DNA of 64,000 bases from Bacteroidales bacterium (GTDB taxonomy: Bacteria; Bacteroidota; Bacteroidia; Bacteroidales; UBA932): the NCBI GenBank assembly GCA_015060395.1, contig SUYP01000002.1, forward strand, positions 87,074 through 151,073, in the 5' to 3' direction. Position 1 is the stretch's first letter; every line of letters starts with the position of its first letter. The notes beneath the pieces were generated by a model. The model searched no databases and was not told the DNA's origin. It was given only the letters and a program-made list of their open reading frames with translations. Positions 46,626 through 54,066 of this stretch are shown here, one piece after another. The translations under genes were made by a program, and so were the position numbers.

Positions 46626-47579
46626 ATGGAAATAAGCGCAAAGATACTGACTCCGGAAGACGAAGTCCTTTCAAGGGACATCAACGACTATCCGGAAGGG
46701 ATAATAATCCCGATAGACAAGCCATACAGATGGACATCGGCGGACGTGATCAGAAAGGTCAAGTTCGCCGCTATCCGTCATTTCGGCAAGAAGAACCTGA
46801 AAGTAGGTCACGCAGGCACCCTCGACCCGCTCGCCACCGGCATCCTCCTCGTATGCATCGGGAAAGCGACCAAGCTGGCCGAACAGCTCCAGGCCCACCA
46901 TAAGGAGTATATAGCCGGAGTGACATTCGGTGCCACAACCCCGTCGTACGACCTTGAGAAGGACATCGACAGATTCTTCCCGTACGAGCATATAACCTCA
47001 GAGTCTGTAGCCTCGGCATTGCCTTCATTCATCGGTGAGCAGGATCAGATCGCTCCCCTTTTCTCAGCCAAATCAGTCGATGGCGTACGCGCATACGAGC
47101 TTGCCAGAAAGCTTCATAAAGAGGGCAAGACTCTTGACGAAGCTGCGGAAGAGCTGATACGAGTATCCAGAATCAATATTACGGAGTTGAAACTGTTGAA
47201 GTTTGAAGGTCGAGATGAGGAAATCGAGGACCGTGCCACCCGCGGCACGGAAGCGGGGGGACCACGAGCGAAGCGAAGTGGTGGGGTGAGCGAAGCGAAC
47301 GTCCAAGATTCCTCATCCGACCTTCAAACATCGGATGCCTCCAGCCGAATCAACGTGACTGACAATTCGGAACTTGGCCTCCCGCGCGCAGTCATCAGAA
47401 TTTCCTGCAGCAAGGGAACATACGTCCGCGCATTTGCCCGTGATCTGGGCGAGGCACTCGGCAGCGGAGCCCATCTGGACAGCCTGCAGCGCAGCCGCAG
47501 CGGACTATTCCGGATAGAAAACGCATTAACGGTCGATCAGACCATAAACCTGCTCACAGCGTGGCAGGCAAACCAGTGA
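46626..47579 (+). CDS. truB: tRNA pseudouridine(55) synthase TruB carrying an in-frame palindromic insertion
   Basis: The 317-residue protein makes pseudouridine 55 in the T loop of tRNAs. The catalytic Asp is in VGHAGTLDPLATGILLVCIGKATKL (about residue 69) and the conserved CSKGTYVRAFARDLG follows at about 260. Between LKLLKFEG and LPRAVIRISCSKGTY, where family members have only a short turn, lie about 60 extra residues of low complexity (DRATRGTEAGG..., then SSSDLQTSDASS). Their DNA, 47201-47329, is a large inverted-repeat element of 43 codons in length that leaves the frame intact. The enzyme is probably still active because the insertion sits in a loop. Confidence 0.92.
   Translation: MEISAKILTPEDEVLSRDINDYPEGIIIPIDKPYRWTSADVIRKVKFAAIRHFGKKNLKVGHAGTLDPLATGILLVCIGKATKLAEQLQAHHKEYIAGVTFGATTPSYDLEKDIDRFFPYEHITSESVASALPSFIGEQDQIAPLFSAKSVDGVRAYELARKLHKEGKTLDEAAEELIRVSRINITELKLLKFEGRDEEIEDRATRGTEAGGPRAKRSGGVSEANVQDSSSDLQTSDASSRINVTDNSELGLPRAVIRISCSKGTYVRAFARDLGEALGSGAHLDSLQRSRSGLFRIENALTVDQTINLLTAWQANQ
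47201..47329. repeat. 129-bp palindromic element inserted in truB
   Basis: Left arm 47201-47231 (GTTTGAAGGTCGAGATGAGG...) and right arm 47301-47329 are inverted copies differing only by two single-base gaps and a two-base change. Inside are a perfect 7-bp hairpin (CCGTGCC/GGCACGG, 47231-47250) and two copies of GAGCGAAGCGAA. The length is divisible by three and no stop arises in the truB frame. The core, read on the minus strand, resembles the core of the element in hutI. Confidence 0.8.
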
Positions 47580-47673
47580 ATCACAAGCATTTAGCTGCAC
47601 ATTATAGGTCAAATCAGCCATATAGCCAACACATAAAACACTAAGTATCAGGCAAATAAGTGCCACACCGAAA

Positions 47674-49014
47674 ATGACAAAGACAACAGGTACATACTCA
47701 TACAGGAATATCTGGAAGGTAGCCTACCCAATTCTGATAAGCCTTGTGATGGAACAGATGATCGGCCTCACCGACACGGCATTCCTCGGAAGAGTCGGCG
47801 AGATAGAGCTGGGTGCATCTGCCATTGCCATTGTCTATTATATGGTGCTGTTTATGATCGGCTTCGGATTCAGCATCGGAGCACAGATCATAATAGGACG
47901 ACGTAACGGTGAAGGCAGGTTCAGGGAGACCGGAAAGGTATTCTGGACCGGCCTGTATTTCGTGCTGGGACTGTCGGGAGTGATAATACTGCTTTCAGAA
48001 CTTTTCACTCCGTGGATGATGAAATATATGGTATCATCTGCGGCCATATATGATGCGGCCCTGAGCTATGTACGTTGGAGGCTTCCCGGTATGATCTTCG
48101 CGTTCATCACCGCTATGTTCAGAGCATTCTACGTCGGCACCACACAGACCAAGACGCTGACACTCAACTCGATAGTGATGGTGGCCTCCAACATCCTGTT
48201 CAACTGGATCCTGATCTTCGGTAAAATGGGATGTCCTGCTCTTGGCATTACCGGAGCTGCAATAGGCTCGAGTCTGGCGGAACTTGTCTCACTGATATTC
48301 TTCATCGTATATACAGCCCTCAGATGTGACCGTACCAAATACGGTCTCGACAAAGCGGCGAGATTCGACAAGGACGAACTCAAGGGAATGATGCCGGTGT
48401 GCATCTGGACAATGATCCAGCATACCATATCCATATCGACCTGGCTGATCTTCTTTCTCTATATCGAGCATCTCGGAGAAAGGGCCCTGGCGATTTCAAA
48501 TATCACCAGAGGAGTATCCGGACTGATATGGGTAGTCCTCCAGGCATTTTCATCCACCTGCAGCACTTTGGTCAGCAATATGATAGGCGAGGGACATCAG
48601 GATAAGGTGATGTCACTGGTGAAAAGAATCCTGAAGCTGTCGTACGGCATAGTCAGCGCACTGATACTGGTCATCTGCCTGTGCCCCGAGACTATAGCAA
48701 GGATATATACGGACATACCTGATCTCATCACGGCATCACTTCCGGCGATGGTCGTGATGGCATCCTCATACTTCGTAAATGTCGGTGGACAGGTACTCTT
48801 CCTTGCTGTATCAGGAACAGGAAGCACCAAGACCGCATTCAGGCTGGAACTCGTGGCGCTTGCAGTGTATATGGTCTATTGCACCGTAATCATCGGATGG
48901 CTGAAGCTGGACGTGGCCGTATGCTGGACAGCCGAACACGTCTATGCCGGTATGCTCCTGATATGCAGCTGGTGGTATATGCGAAGCGGACGCTGGAAGA
49001 ACCGCAAGATCTGA
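47674..49014 (+). CDS. MATE family efflux transporter
   Basis: The 446-residue protein has about twelve membrane helices in two halves. Family features include the start WKVAYPILISLVMEQMIGLTDTAFLGRVG and GAAIGSSLAELVSLIFF. MATE proteins export cationic drugs, metabolites or flippase-type substrates using sodium or proton gradients; the substrate here is not predictable. The ATG at 47674 follows a 94-base gap after truB in which I see no clear promoter. Confidence 0.93.
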   Translation: MTKTTGTYSYRNIWKVAYPILISLVMEQMIGLTDTAFLGRVGEIELGASAIAIVYYMVLFMIGFGFSIGAQIIIGRRNGEGRFRETGKVFWTGLYFVLGLSGVIILLSELFTPWMMKYMVSSAAIYDAALSYVRWRLPGMIFAFITAMFRAFYVGTTQTKTLTLNSIVMVASNILFNWILIFGKMGCPALGITGAAIGSSLAELVSLIFFIVYTALRCDRTKYGLDKAARFDKDELKGMMPVCIWTMIQHTISISTWLIFFLYIEHLGERALAISNITRGVSGLIWVVLQAFSSTCSTLVSNMIGEGHQDKVMSLVKRILKLSYGIVSALILVICLCPETIARIYTDIPDLITASLPAMVVMASSYFVNVGGQVLFLAVSGTGSTKTAFRLELVALAVYMVYCTVIIGWLKLDVAVCWTAEHVYAGMLLICSWWYMRSGRWKNRKI

Positions 49015-49047
49015 CCGATGGCATCCAATCCCCTATCTATCAGTAAC

Positions 49048-49093
49048 TTATGCGAGATGCCTGCTGTCAAAGTACAGCAGGCATCTCGCATAA
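49048..49093. terminator. 20-bp perfect hairpin between convergent MATE and YgjP-like genes
   Basis: TTATGCGAGATGCCTGCTGT and its exact complement (49074-49093) enclose the loop CAAAGT. It lies midway between two convergent genes and could terminate both, although the T-tails are poor. The exceptional stem length also fits a REP-like repeat. Confidence 0.65.
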
Positions 49094-49125
49094 AGCATTA
49101 TCAATCAGGCGATTAGGCGCCATCA

Positions 49126-49803
49126 CTATACCAGAGGAAATTGCTTGATTGCGCGAGTGATGGTATAATCCAACGGATATCGCGCCTTTGAGGTTGCCCC
49201 TTTACGCGCGATCTCCACCGCCAGAGCCCGGTCACCTTCAGAAACGGGCATATCTCCGGACATCAGTTTCAGAATATGGTCTGTAAGGACGTGCTCCAGA
49301 AGCAGATGGAAGGCCTGGCCGTGATTCTGATGCCTCAGATGGCAGAGTTCGTGCAGAAGCACATAATCCTGGAAGATACGCGGAAGACGTACGATATTGA
49401 GGTTGAGATTTATATTTCCCTTTGAGGAACAGCTGCCCCAGTTGGTAGCATTGTGCTTGATTGTCACATTGTTATATGCAAAGCCATATCTGAGTGCCAG
49501 TTCACGGAGCCGCGGCGGTAGTTCGGCCTTGGCCTGACGGCGGAGGGCCTCAATTTCGGCTGACGACGGAACCGGAACATCCTTGTACTTCTCACTCTGC
49601 CGGGCGATGGTCCGGATGACCCAGTCACGTCTGGCCTGGAAAAAGAGCTGGGCAGCGGCATAAGGGACAATGTACGGCACTGTCACTGTGACACCTTTGA
49701 CCGGATGTACCCTGATGCTCATACGGCTGCTTGCGGCGCTTTTGCGGAGCGTCACCTCCCCGATCTGCGGGTCAATGAATTTCTTTGATGAGGTCTTTGG
49801 CAT
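49126..49803 (-). CDS. YgjP-like (DUF45/M48-type) metallopeptidase
   Basis: The 225-residue protein has the zinc motif HELCHLRHQNHGQAF (HExxH with a downstream His) and the preceding NWGSCSSKGNINLN segment, both typical of the YgjP/SprT-like family (DUF45). Members are soluble and their biological role is unsettled; an activity in UTP handling has been proposed for E. coli YgjP. The N-terminal part (residues 1-90) is basic. It is divergent from rpsO with about 150 bases between them. Confidence 0.85.
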   Translation of the reverse strand: MPKTSSKKFIDPQIGEVTLRKSAASSRMSIRVHPVKGVTVTVPYIVPYAAAQLFFQARRDWVIRTIARQSEKYKDVPVPSSAEIEALRRQAKAELPPRLRELALRYGFAYNNVTIKHNATNWGSCSSKGNINLNLNIVRLPRIFQDYVLLHELCHLRHQNHGQAFHLLLEHVLTDHILKLMSGDMPVSEGDRALAVEIARKGATSKARYPLDYTITRAIKQFPLV

Positions 49804-49850
49804 TTCGATGGACGAAGGTACAAATTATATGGAAAATTTTATTGCATCGG

Positions 49851-49881
49851 GTTGTTTTCTTGGAATTTATGCGTATCTTTG
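49851..49881 (+). promoter_or_regulatory. Promoter of rpsO
   Basis: GTTG (49851-49854) and TATCTTTG (49874-49881) are 19 bases apart, fitting -33/-7. The start would be near 49888, giving a leader of about 65 bases. Confidence 0.65.
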
Positions 49882-49915
49882 CGCCCGCTTAATCCCTAAA
49901 GTCGGGTGCGGGCAC
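49882..49915 (+). promoter_or_regulatory. Hairpin in the rpsO leader
   Basis: GCCCGC (49884-49889) pairs with GCGGGC (49908-49913), with TCCC and GGGT available for an inner pair. S15 represses its own translation through leader structures in several phyla, so this may be an autoregulatory site; that is inference only. Confidence 0.35.
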
Positions 49916-49951
49916 GAAAATTTATTAATTAACCTCTAATTTTTTCAAAAG

Positions 49952-50227
49952 ATGGCTGAATATTTGGCACCAGAGAAAAAACAGGAGCTTTTCGAGAAGT
50001 ACGGAAAGTCTAATACTGACACAGGTTCTCCAGAGAGCCAGGTGGCTTTATTTTCCTACCGTATCGCTCACCTTACCGAGCATCTTAAGAGCAACAAGCA
50101 CGACTATGTGACTCGTCGTTCACTTCTTAAGCTTGTAGGTAAGCGTCGTCGTGTACTTGATTATCTCAAGGCAATTGACATTGAGAGATACAGAGCTATC
50201 GTCAAGGAGCTTGGTCTCCGTCGATAA
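49952..50227 (+). CDS. rpsO: 30S ribosomal protein S15
   Basis: The 91-residue protein matches S15 ([49 protein letters not shown]), including the 16S rRNA-binding residues of the central helices. It nucleates the platform of the small subunit. pnp lies downstream as in many bacteria, but here an intrinsic terminator separates them. Confidence 0.97.
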   Translation: MAEYLAPEKKQELFEKYGKSNTDTGSPESQVALFSYRIAHLTEHLKSNKHDYVTRRSLLKLVGKRRRVLDYLKAIDIERYRAIVKELGLRR

Positions 50228-50252
50228 GCTACATCATAGTAGGAACCGGCGA

Positions 50253-50289
50253 AGGGGGAATTCCCAAAAGATGGGACTCCCCCTTTTTT
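50253..50289 (+). terminator. Intrinsic terminator after rpsO
   Basis: GGGGGAATTCCC and GGGACTCCCCC form a stem of about ten pairs with one mismatch, followed by TTTTTT. It lies 26 bases after the rpsO stop. Confidence 0.85.
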
Positions 50290-50459
50290 CACGCAAAGAC
50301 GCTTCCAAGGCGCTAACACATCAACCTGCGGCGCCGATGGAGCAGAACAATATATAATACGTAACTGTATGTAGGAGCTTGGAAATAAGCTCCGTATGGG
50401 CGGAAAATGACAATTTGTATAATGACTCCCATAGGGGGAGGCAGGTTGAAAACGGAAAA
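50290..50459 (+). promoter_or_regulatory. pnp leader with hairpin
   Basis: The 170 bases before pnp hold a 7-bp hairpin GGAGCTT/AAGCTCC (50374-50393) followed by a GCCCATACGGAGC-complementary stretch and CTCCCATAGGGGGAG (50424-50438). Structured leaders upstream of pnp are the target of PNPase autoregulation in enterobacteria; no clear TAnnTTTG box is seen, so the promoter is not located. Confidence 0.4.
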
Positions 50460-52784
50460 ATGAATATCGTAAAAAAGACAATCGAATTATCCGACGGAAG
50501 GATAATTGAAATCGAAACCGGTAAGCTTGCAAAGCAGGCTGACGGCTCTGTAGTCGTAAAGATGGGCGGTACAATGCTCCTCGCGACAGTTACTTGCGCA
50601 AAAGACGCAAAGGAGGACGTTGACTTTATGCCGCTTCAGGTGGACTACAAGGAGAAATATGCTTCTGCGGGACGTTTCCCGGGAGGTTTTATGAAGCGTG
50701 AAGGAAAGGCTTCCGATTATGAAATTCTTATCGCACGTCTTGTTGACCGTGCCCTCAGACCTCTTTTCCCAGAGGATTTCCACGCTGAGGTGTTCGTAAA
50801 TGTAAATCTCATCTCAGCTGAGAAGGACATCCAGCCGGATGCATTGGCAGGTCTTGCTGCATCATCAGCTCTTGCTGTCAGCGACATTCCTTTCGAGGGT
50901 CCTATCTCTGAGGTACGTGTTGCAAGAATCGGCGGCGAGTTCAAGATCAACCCTAACTTCAGCGAAATGGCTGATGCAGACCTCGACATTATGGTTGCCG
51001 CTACATACGACAACATTATGATGGTGGAGGGTGAGATGAACGAGGTAAGCGAGCACGATATGCTTGAGGCCATCAAGTTCGCTCACGAGGAGATCAAGAA
51101 GCACTGCAAGGTGCAGATGGAGCTTACAGAGGCTGTAGGCAAGACCGAGAAGAGAGCTTACTGCCACGAGGAGAACGACGAGGATCTCCGCAAGGCTATC
51201 CAGGAATTCTGCTACGACAGATGCTACGCCATCGCCAAGTCAGGCTCGGCAAAGCACGAGCGTTCTGACGCATTCGAGGCACTCAAGGAGGAGTTCTATG
51301 CAACTCTCCCAGAGGAAGAGCAGGAGGAGAAGAGGATGATGATCGAGAGATATTATCACGCAGTCGAGAAGGCAGCGATGAGAAATATGATCCTCGACGA
51401 GGGTGTACGTCTCGACGGCCGTGACACCACTACAGTCCGTCCTATCTGGTGCGAGACAGACTATCTCCCTTGCGCACACGGTTCAGCGATATTCACCCGC
51501 GGTGAGACTCAGTCACTTTCGACTGTAACCCTCGGTACAAAGCTCGATATGAAGGAGCGCGACGAGGTTCTCATCCAGGACACAGACCAGTTTGTACTCC
51601 ACTATAACTTCCCTCCTTTCTCAACAGGTGAGGCTCGTCCTCAGCGCGGTGTAGGCCGTCGTGAGATCGGACACGGAAACCTTGCATACAGGGCACTCAA
51701 GCCTATGATCCCTATGGCTCCGGAGAATCCATACGCAGTTCGCGTAGTATCTGACATCCTCGAGTCAAACGGTTCATCTTCAATGGCTACAGTATGTGCA
51801 GGCTGCCTCGCCCTTATGGACGCAGGTGTGAAGATCAAGAAGCCTGTTGCCGGAGTTGCAATGGGTCTTATCACAGACAAGGACAATCCTAACGAGCGCT
51901 ACGCCATCCTTACCGATATCCTCGGTGACGAGGACCACCTCGGAGATATGGACTTCAAGGTGACCGGTACAAAGGACGGTATCACAGCCACTCAGATGGA
52001 CATCAAGGTGGACGGTCTTTCATACGACGTTCTCGAGAAGGCTCTCGAGCAGGCACGTCAGGGCCGTATGCACATTATGGGCGAGATGATGAAGACCATC
52101 AGCGAGCCACGTGCAGACTACAAGGAGTTCGTTCCTCGTATGATCCAGATCCGTGTTGCAGGTGAATTCATCGGTGCAATCATCGGAAAGGGCGGCGAGA
52201 CAATCCAGCGTATCCAGCGTGAGACCGGCACAACAATCACCATCACCGAAGAGCAGATCGACGGTGTATCACAGGGCGTTGTTGACATCTTCGGTCAGGA
52301 CAAGGAAGCTATGGACAAGGCTCTGAACTGGATCAACGGCATCACCGCAGTTCCTGAAGTAGGTACCGTATATCACGGAAAGATCGTTTCAATCCTTGAG
52401 TTCGGTGCTTTCGTTGAGATTCTCCCTGGCAAGGAAGGCCTTCTCCACGTATCAGAGATCGACTGGAAGAAGACCGAGAAGGTAGAGGATGTACTTCACG
52501 TAGGCGACGAGGTGGATGTAAAGCTCCTCGAGATCGACGAGAAGACCGGCAAGATGAGACTTTCACGCAAGGCTCTTATCGAGAAACCTGAGGGTTATGT
52601 AGAGCCAGAGCGCAAGCCAAGAGGCGACAGAGGCCCACGCCGTGACAACGACCGTCGCGACAACCGCGGACCACGTCGTGATGACAACCGTGGCCCACGC
52701 CGCGATGACAGAGGTCCAAGAGGTCCACGTCGTGAGCGTCCGGCTGAGGCTCCAGAGCAGAACAACGAGCCTGAGATGTTCTAA
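50460..52784 (+). CDS. pnp: Polyribonucleotide nucleotidyltransferase (PNPase)
   Basis: The 774-residue 3'-to-5' exoribonuclease has two RNase PH domains ([14 protein letters not shown]; the active second copy with [17 protein letters not shown] and [14 protein letters not shown]), a KH domain with the GxxG loop ([15 protein letters not shown]) and an S1 domain ([33 protein letters not shown]). A C-terminal tail of about 60 residues is rich in Arg-Gly-Pro-Asp repeats ([11 protein letters not shown]), likely an extra RNA-binding extension. The ORF track starts 27 codons upstream in the leader; [10 protein letters not shown] at 50460 fits the family. Confidence 0.97.
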   Translation: MNIVKKTIELSDGRIIEIETGKLAKQADGSVVVKMGGTMLLATVTCAKDAKEDVDFMPLQVDYKEKYASAGRFPGGFMKREGKASDYEILIARLVDRALRPLFPEDFHAEVFVNVNLISAEKDIQPDALAGLAASSALAVSDIPFEGPISEVRVARIGGEFKINPNFSEMADADLDIMVAATYDNIMMVEGEMNEVSEHDMLEAIKFAHEEIKKHCKVQMELTEAVGKTEKRAYCHEENDEDLRKAIQEFCYDRCYAIAKSGSAKHERSDAFEALKEEFYATLPEEEQEEKRMMIERYYHAVEKAAMRNMILDEGVRLDGRDTTTVRPIWCETDYLPCAHGSAIFTRGETQSLSTVTLGTKLDMKERDEVLIQDTDQFVLHYNFPPFSTGEARPQRGVGRREIGHGNLAYRALKPMIPMAPENPYAVRVVSDILESNGSSSMATVCAGCLALMDAGVKIKKPVAGVAMGLITDKDNPNERYAILTDILGDEDHLGDMDFKVTGTKDGITATQMDIKVDGLSYDVLEKALEQARQGRMHIMGEMMKTISEPRADYKEFVPRMIQIRVAGEFIGAIIGKGGETIQRIQRETGTTITITEEQIDGVSQGVVDIFGQDKEAMDKALNWINGITAVPEVGTVYHGKIVSILEFGAFVEILPGKEGLLHVSEIDWKKTEKVEDVLHVGDEVDVKLLEIDEKTGKMRLSRKALIEKPEGYVEPERKPRGDRGPRRDNDRRDNRGPRRDDNRGPRRDDRGPRGPRRERPAEAPEQNNEPEMF

Positions 52785-52802
52785 TCTATTGACATACAGA
52801 AA

Positions 52803-52834
52803 AAAGGAGGCTGACTTTCGGGTCGGCCTCCTTT
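52803..52834. terminator. Terminator between pnp and SGNH hydrolase genes
   Basis: AAAGGAGGCTGAC and GTCGGCCTCCTTT form a 13-bp stem with one G-U pair. Runs of A and T flank it on both sides, so it can serve the two convergent genes. Confidence 0.8.
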
Positions 52835-52856
52835 CGTATATGGCACAGTGGTGAAA

Positions 52857-53699
52857 CTACCTTGTAAATCTGCACGGCAATGTAAGAAGCTGGTAATACA
52901 GGCACTCGGCGATACGCCTGTGACCGTCCGTATCGGGATGGAGCCAGTCGTTTCCTCCCGGGAAGAACTCAGCCTGTTCCTTATGCATAGGAAAGAGACC
53001 GCTCAAGGAATAGAGATCGATGACAGGAACCGACCATAAGGAAGACGCTTCATTGATTGACTCGATATATGCATCAATATACTCGCCGCAACTGTTCTGA
53101 TAGCTTTCATCCGGCTGTATATTATAGTCACTGAACCGGGCGAATGCCCTATGTACAGGAGTCAGCAAGACGATCTGCTTGGATGGATATGTCCTTTTAA
53201 GACTGTCCAGAGCGAAATTTATCCTTCCCCTGAACGTACTCAGGTCAAAGACAGGCGTCCTACGTACACGCTCCACCATCTTTCCGTCAGCATTGACCTG
53301 CACGGTTTCCTCCGAGAACCATTCTCCGATCGGAACTCCTGCATTGAAATCGTTAGTTCCCAGGAAGATGATTATGGCATCGAAACTGTCTCCGTGTTCT
53401 TTGGTCAGCCTTGCAGCCTGACCAAGGAGCTGATGCCACTGATGCCCGCCTTTACCATAGACCAGCGGGGTGATGTCCAGCCATTCCTGAAGGTAATTCC
53501 AATAGATGGGTGTTTCTCCCAACGTACCGGGATCCGTAATCGAATCGCCTAGGTATGCAACCCGGACTCCGTACCAGGGATGAGACACATAGAGAGTGTC
53601 TTTCCGGGTCTCTTCTGGCTCAGCGGCCTGAAGATGCTGTACAGGAATGCCTGCAAACGCAACGGCAATCAGAAATCTGAATAATATACGATGTTTCAT
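52857..53699 (-). CDS. SGNH/GDSL hydrolase-family secreted protein
   Basis: The 280-residue protein has a signal peptide (MKHRILFRFLIAVAFAG...LQAAE) and the SGNH blocks: YLGDSITDPG with the nucleophile Ser, the glycine block YGKGGHQW, IIFLGTNDFNAG with the Asn, and NDWLHPDTDGH with Asp and His. Such enzymes remove acyl groups from lipids, glycans or peptidoglycan; the substrate is not known. It is a single-gene unit with a promoter so close to the ATG that the transcript may be almost leaderless. Confidence 0.87.
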   Translation of the reverse strand: MKHRILFRFLIAVAFAGIPVQHLQAAEPEETRKDTLYVSHPWYGVRVAYLGDSITDPGTLGETPIYWNYLQEWLDITPLVYGKGGHQWHQLLGQAARLTKEHGDSFDAIIIFLGTNDFNAGVPIGEWFSEETVQVNADGKMVERVRRTPVFDLSTFRGRINFALDSLKRTYPSKQIVLLTPVHRAFARFSDYNIQPDESYQNSCGEYIDAYIESINEASSLWSVPVIDLYSLSGLFPMHKEQAEFFPGGNDWLHPDTDGHRRIAECLYYQLLTLPCRFTR

Positions 53700-54066
53700 A
53701 CCTCAAAGCTACAAAAAAAATCCAGACGGACAAAAAAGCGGAAACTAACGTGGCAGACAAGCTATTATAGCTCAGGCAGTTACGTCTTGCCTATCGGGCA
53801 TTTCAGCCCTGCAACAAAAGCATAACTAACTATCAACCAGAGCATTAGATGCCACGAGAATTCTCCTCGGTCATCAGGACAGATCTGGAGAGAAGCAAAA
53901 ATAGAGACTCGAACGCGGAAAGGACTTAAGAAAAAGAAAAACAGGACATAAGAAAAACACAAAAAGGATAAAAAAGCGAAAAATCGGACAAGTGGGTGGT
54001 TTATTGAAGGAAAAAATCTAACTTTAAAGGTTAATTTGAAAATTCATAAAACTTATAACCTTATAT
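53700..54066. other. Intergenic region between SGNH hydrolase gene and ftcD
   Basis: The 367 bases hold the SGNH promoter at the left edge and a purine-rich, A-rich stretch (about 53880-53990). TAACTTTA at 54019-54026 is a weak candidate -7 element for ftcD. A 60-codon minus-strand ORF (53780-53962) has no family match and biased composition and is not called. No RNA gene is recognised. Confidence 0.5.
53704..53734 (-). promoter_or_regulatory. Promoter of the SGNH hydrolase gene
   Basis: On the minus strand TTTG (53734-53731) and TAGCTTTG (53711-53704) are 19 bases apart. The -7 box ends only 4 bases before the ATG at 53699. Confidence 0.65.

Noticed and set aside
47231-47300. Core of the truB insertion as a small RNA gene or riboswitch
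   Set aside because: It is within the truB reading frame with no own promoter or terminator; a mobile palindrome is the better explanation.
52590-52784. Repeated CGTGAC/CGCGAC units at the pnp 3' end as a CRISPR or satellite array
   Set aside because: The repeats are codons of an Arg-Gly-Asp-rich protein tail; units vary and there are no spacers.
53780-53962. 60-codon minus-strand ORF between the SGNH and ftcD genes
   Set aside because: Starts with hydrophobic low-complexity sequence from an A/T-rich tract; no promoter or homology recognised.
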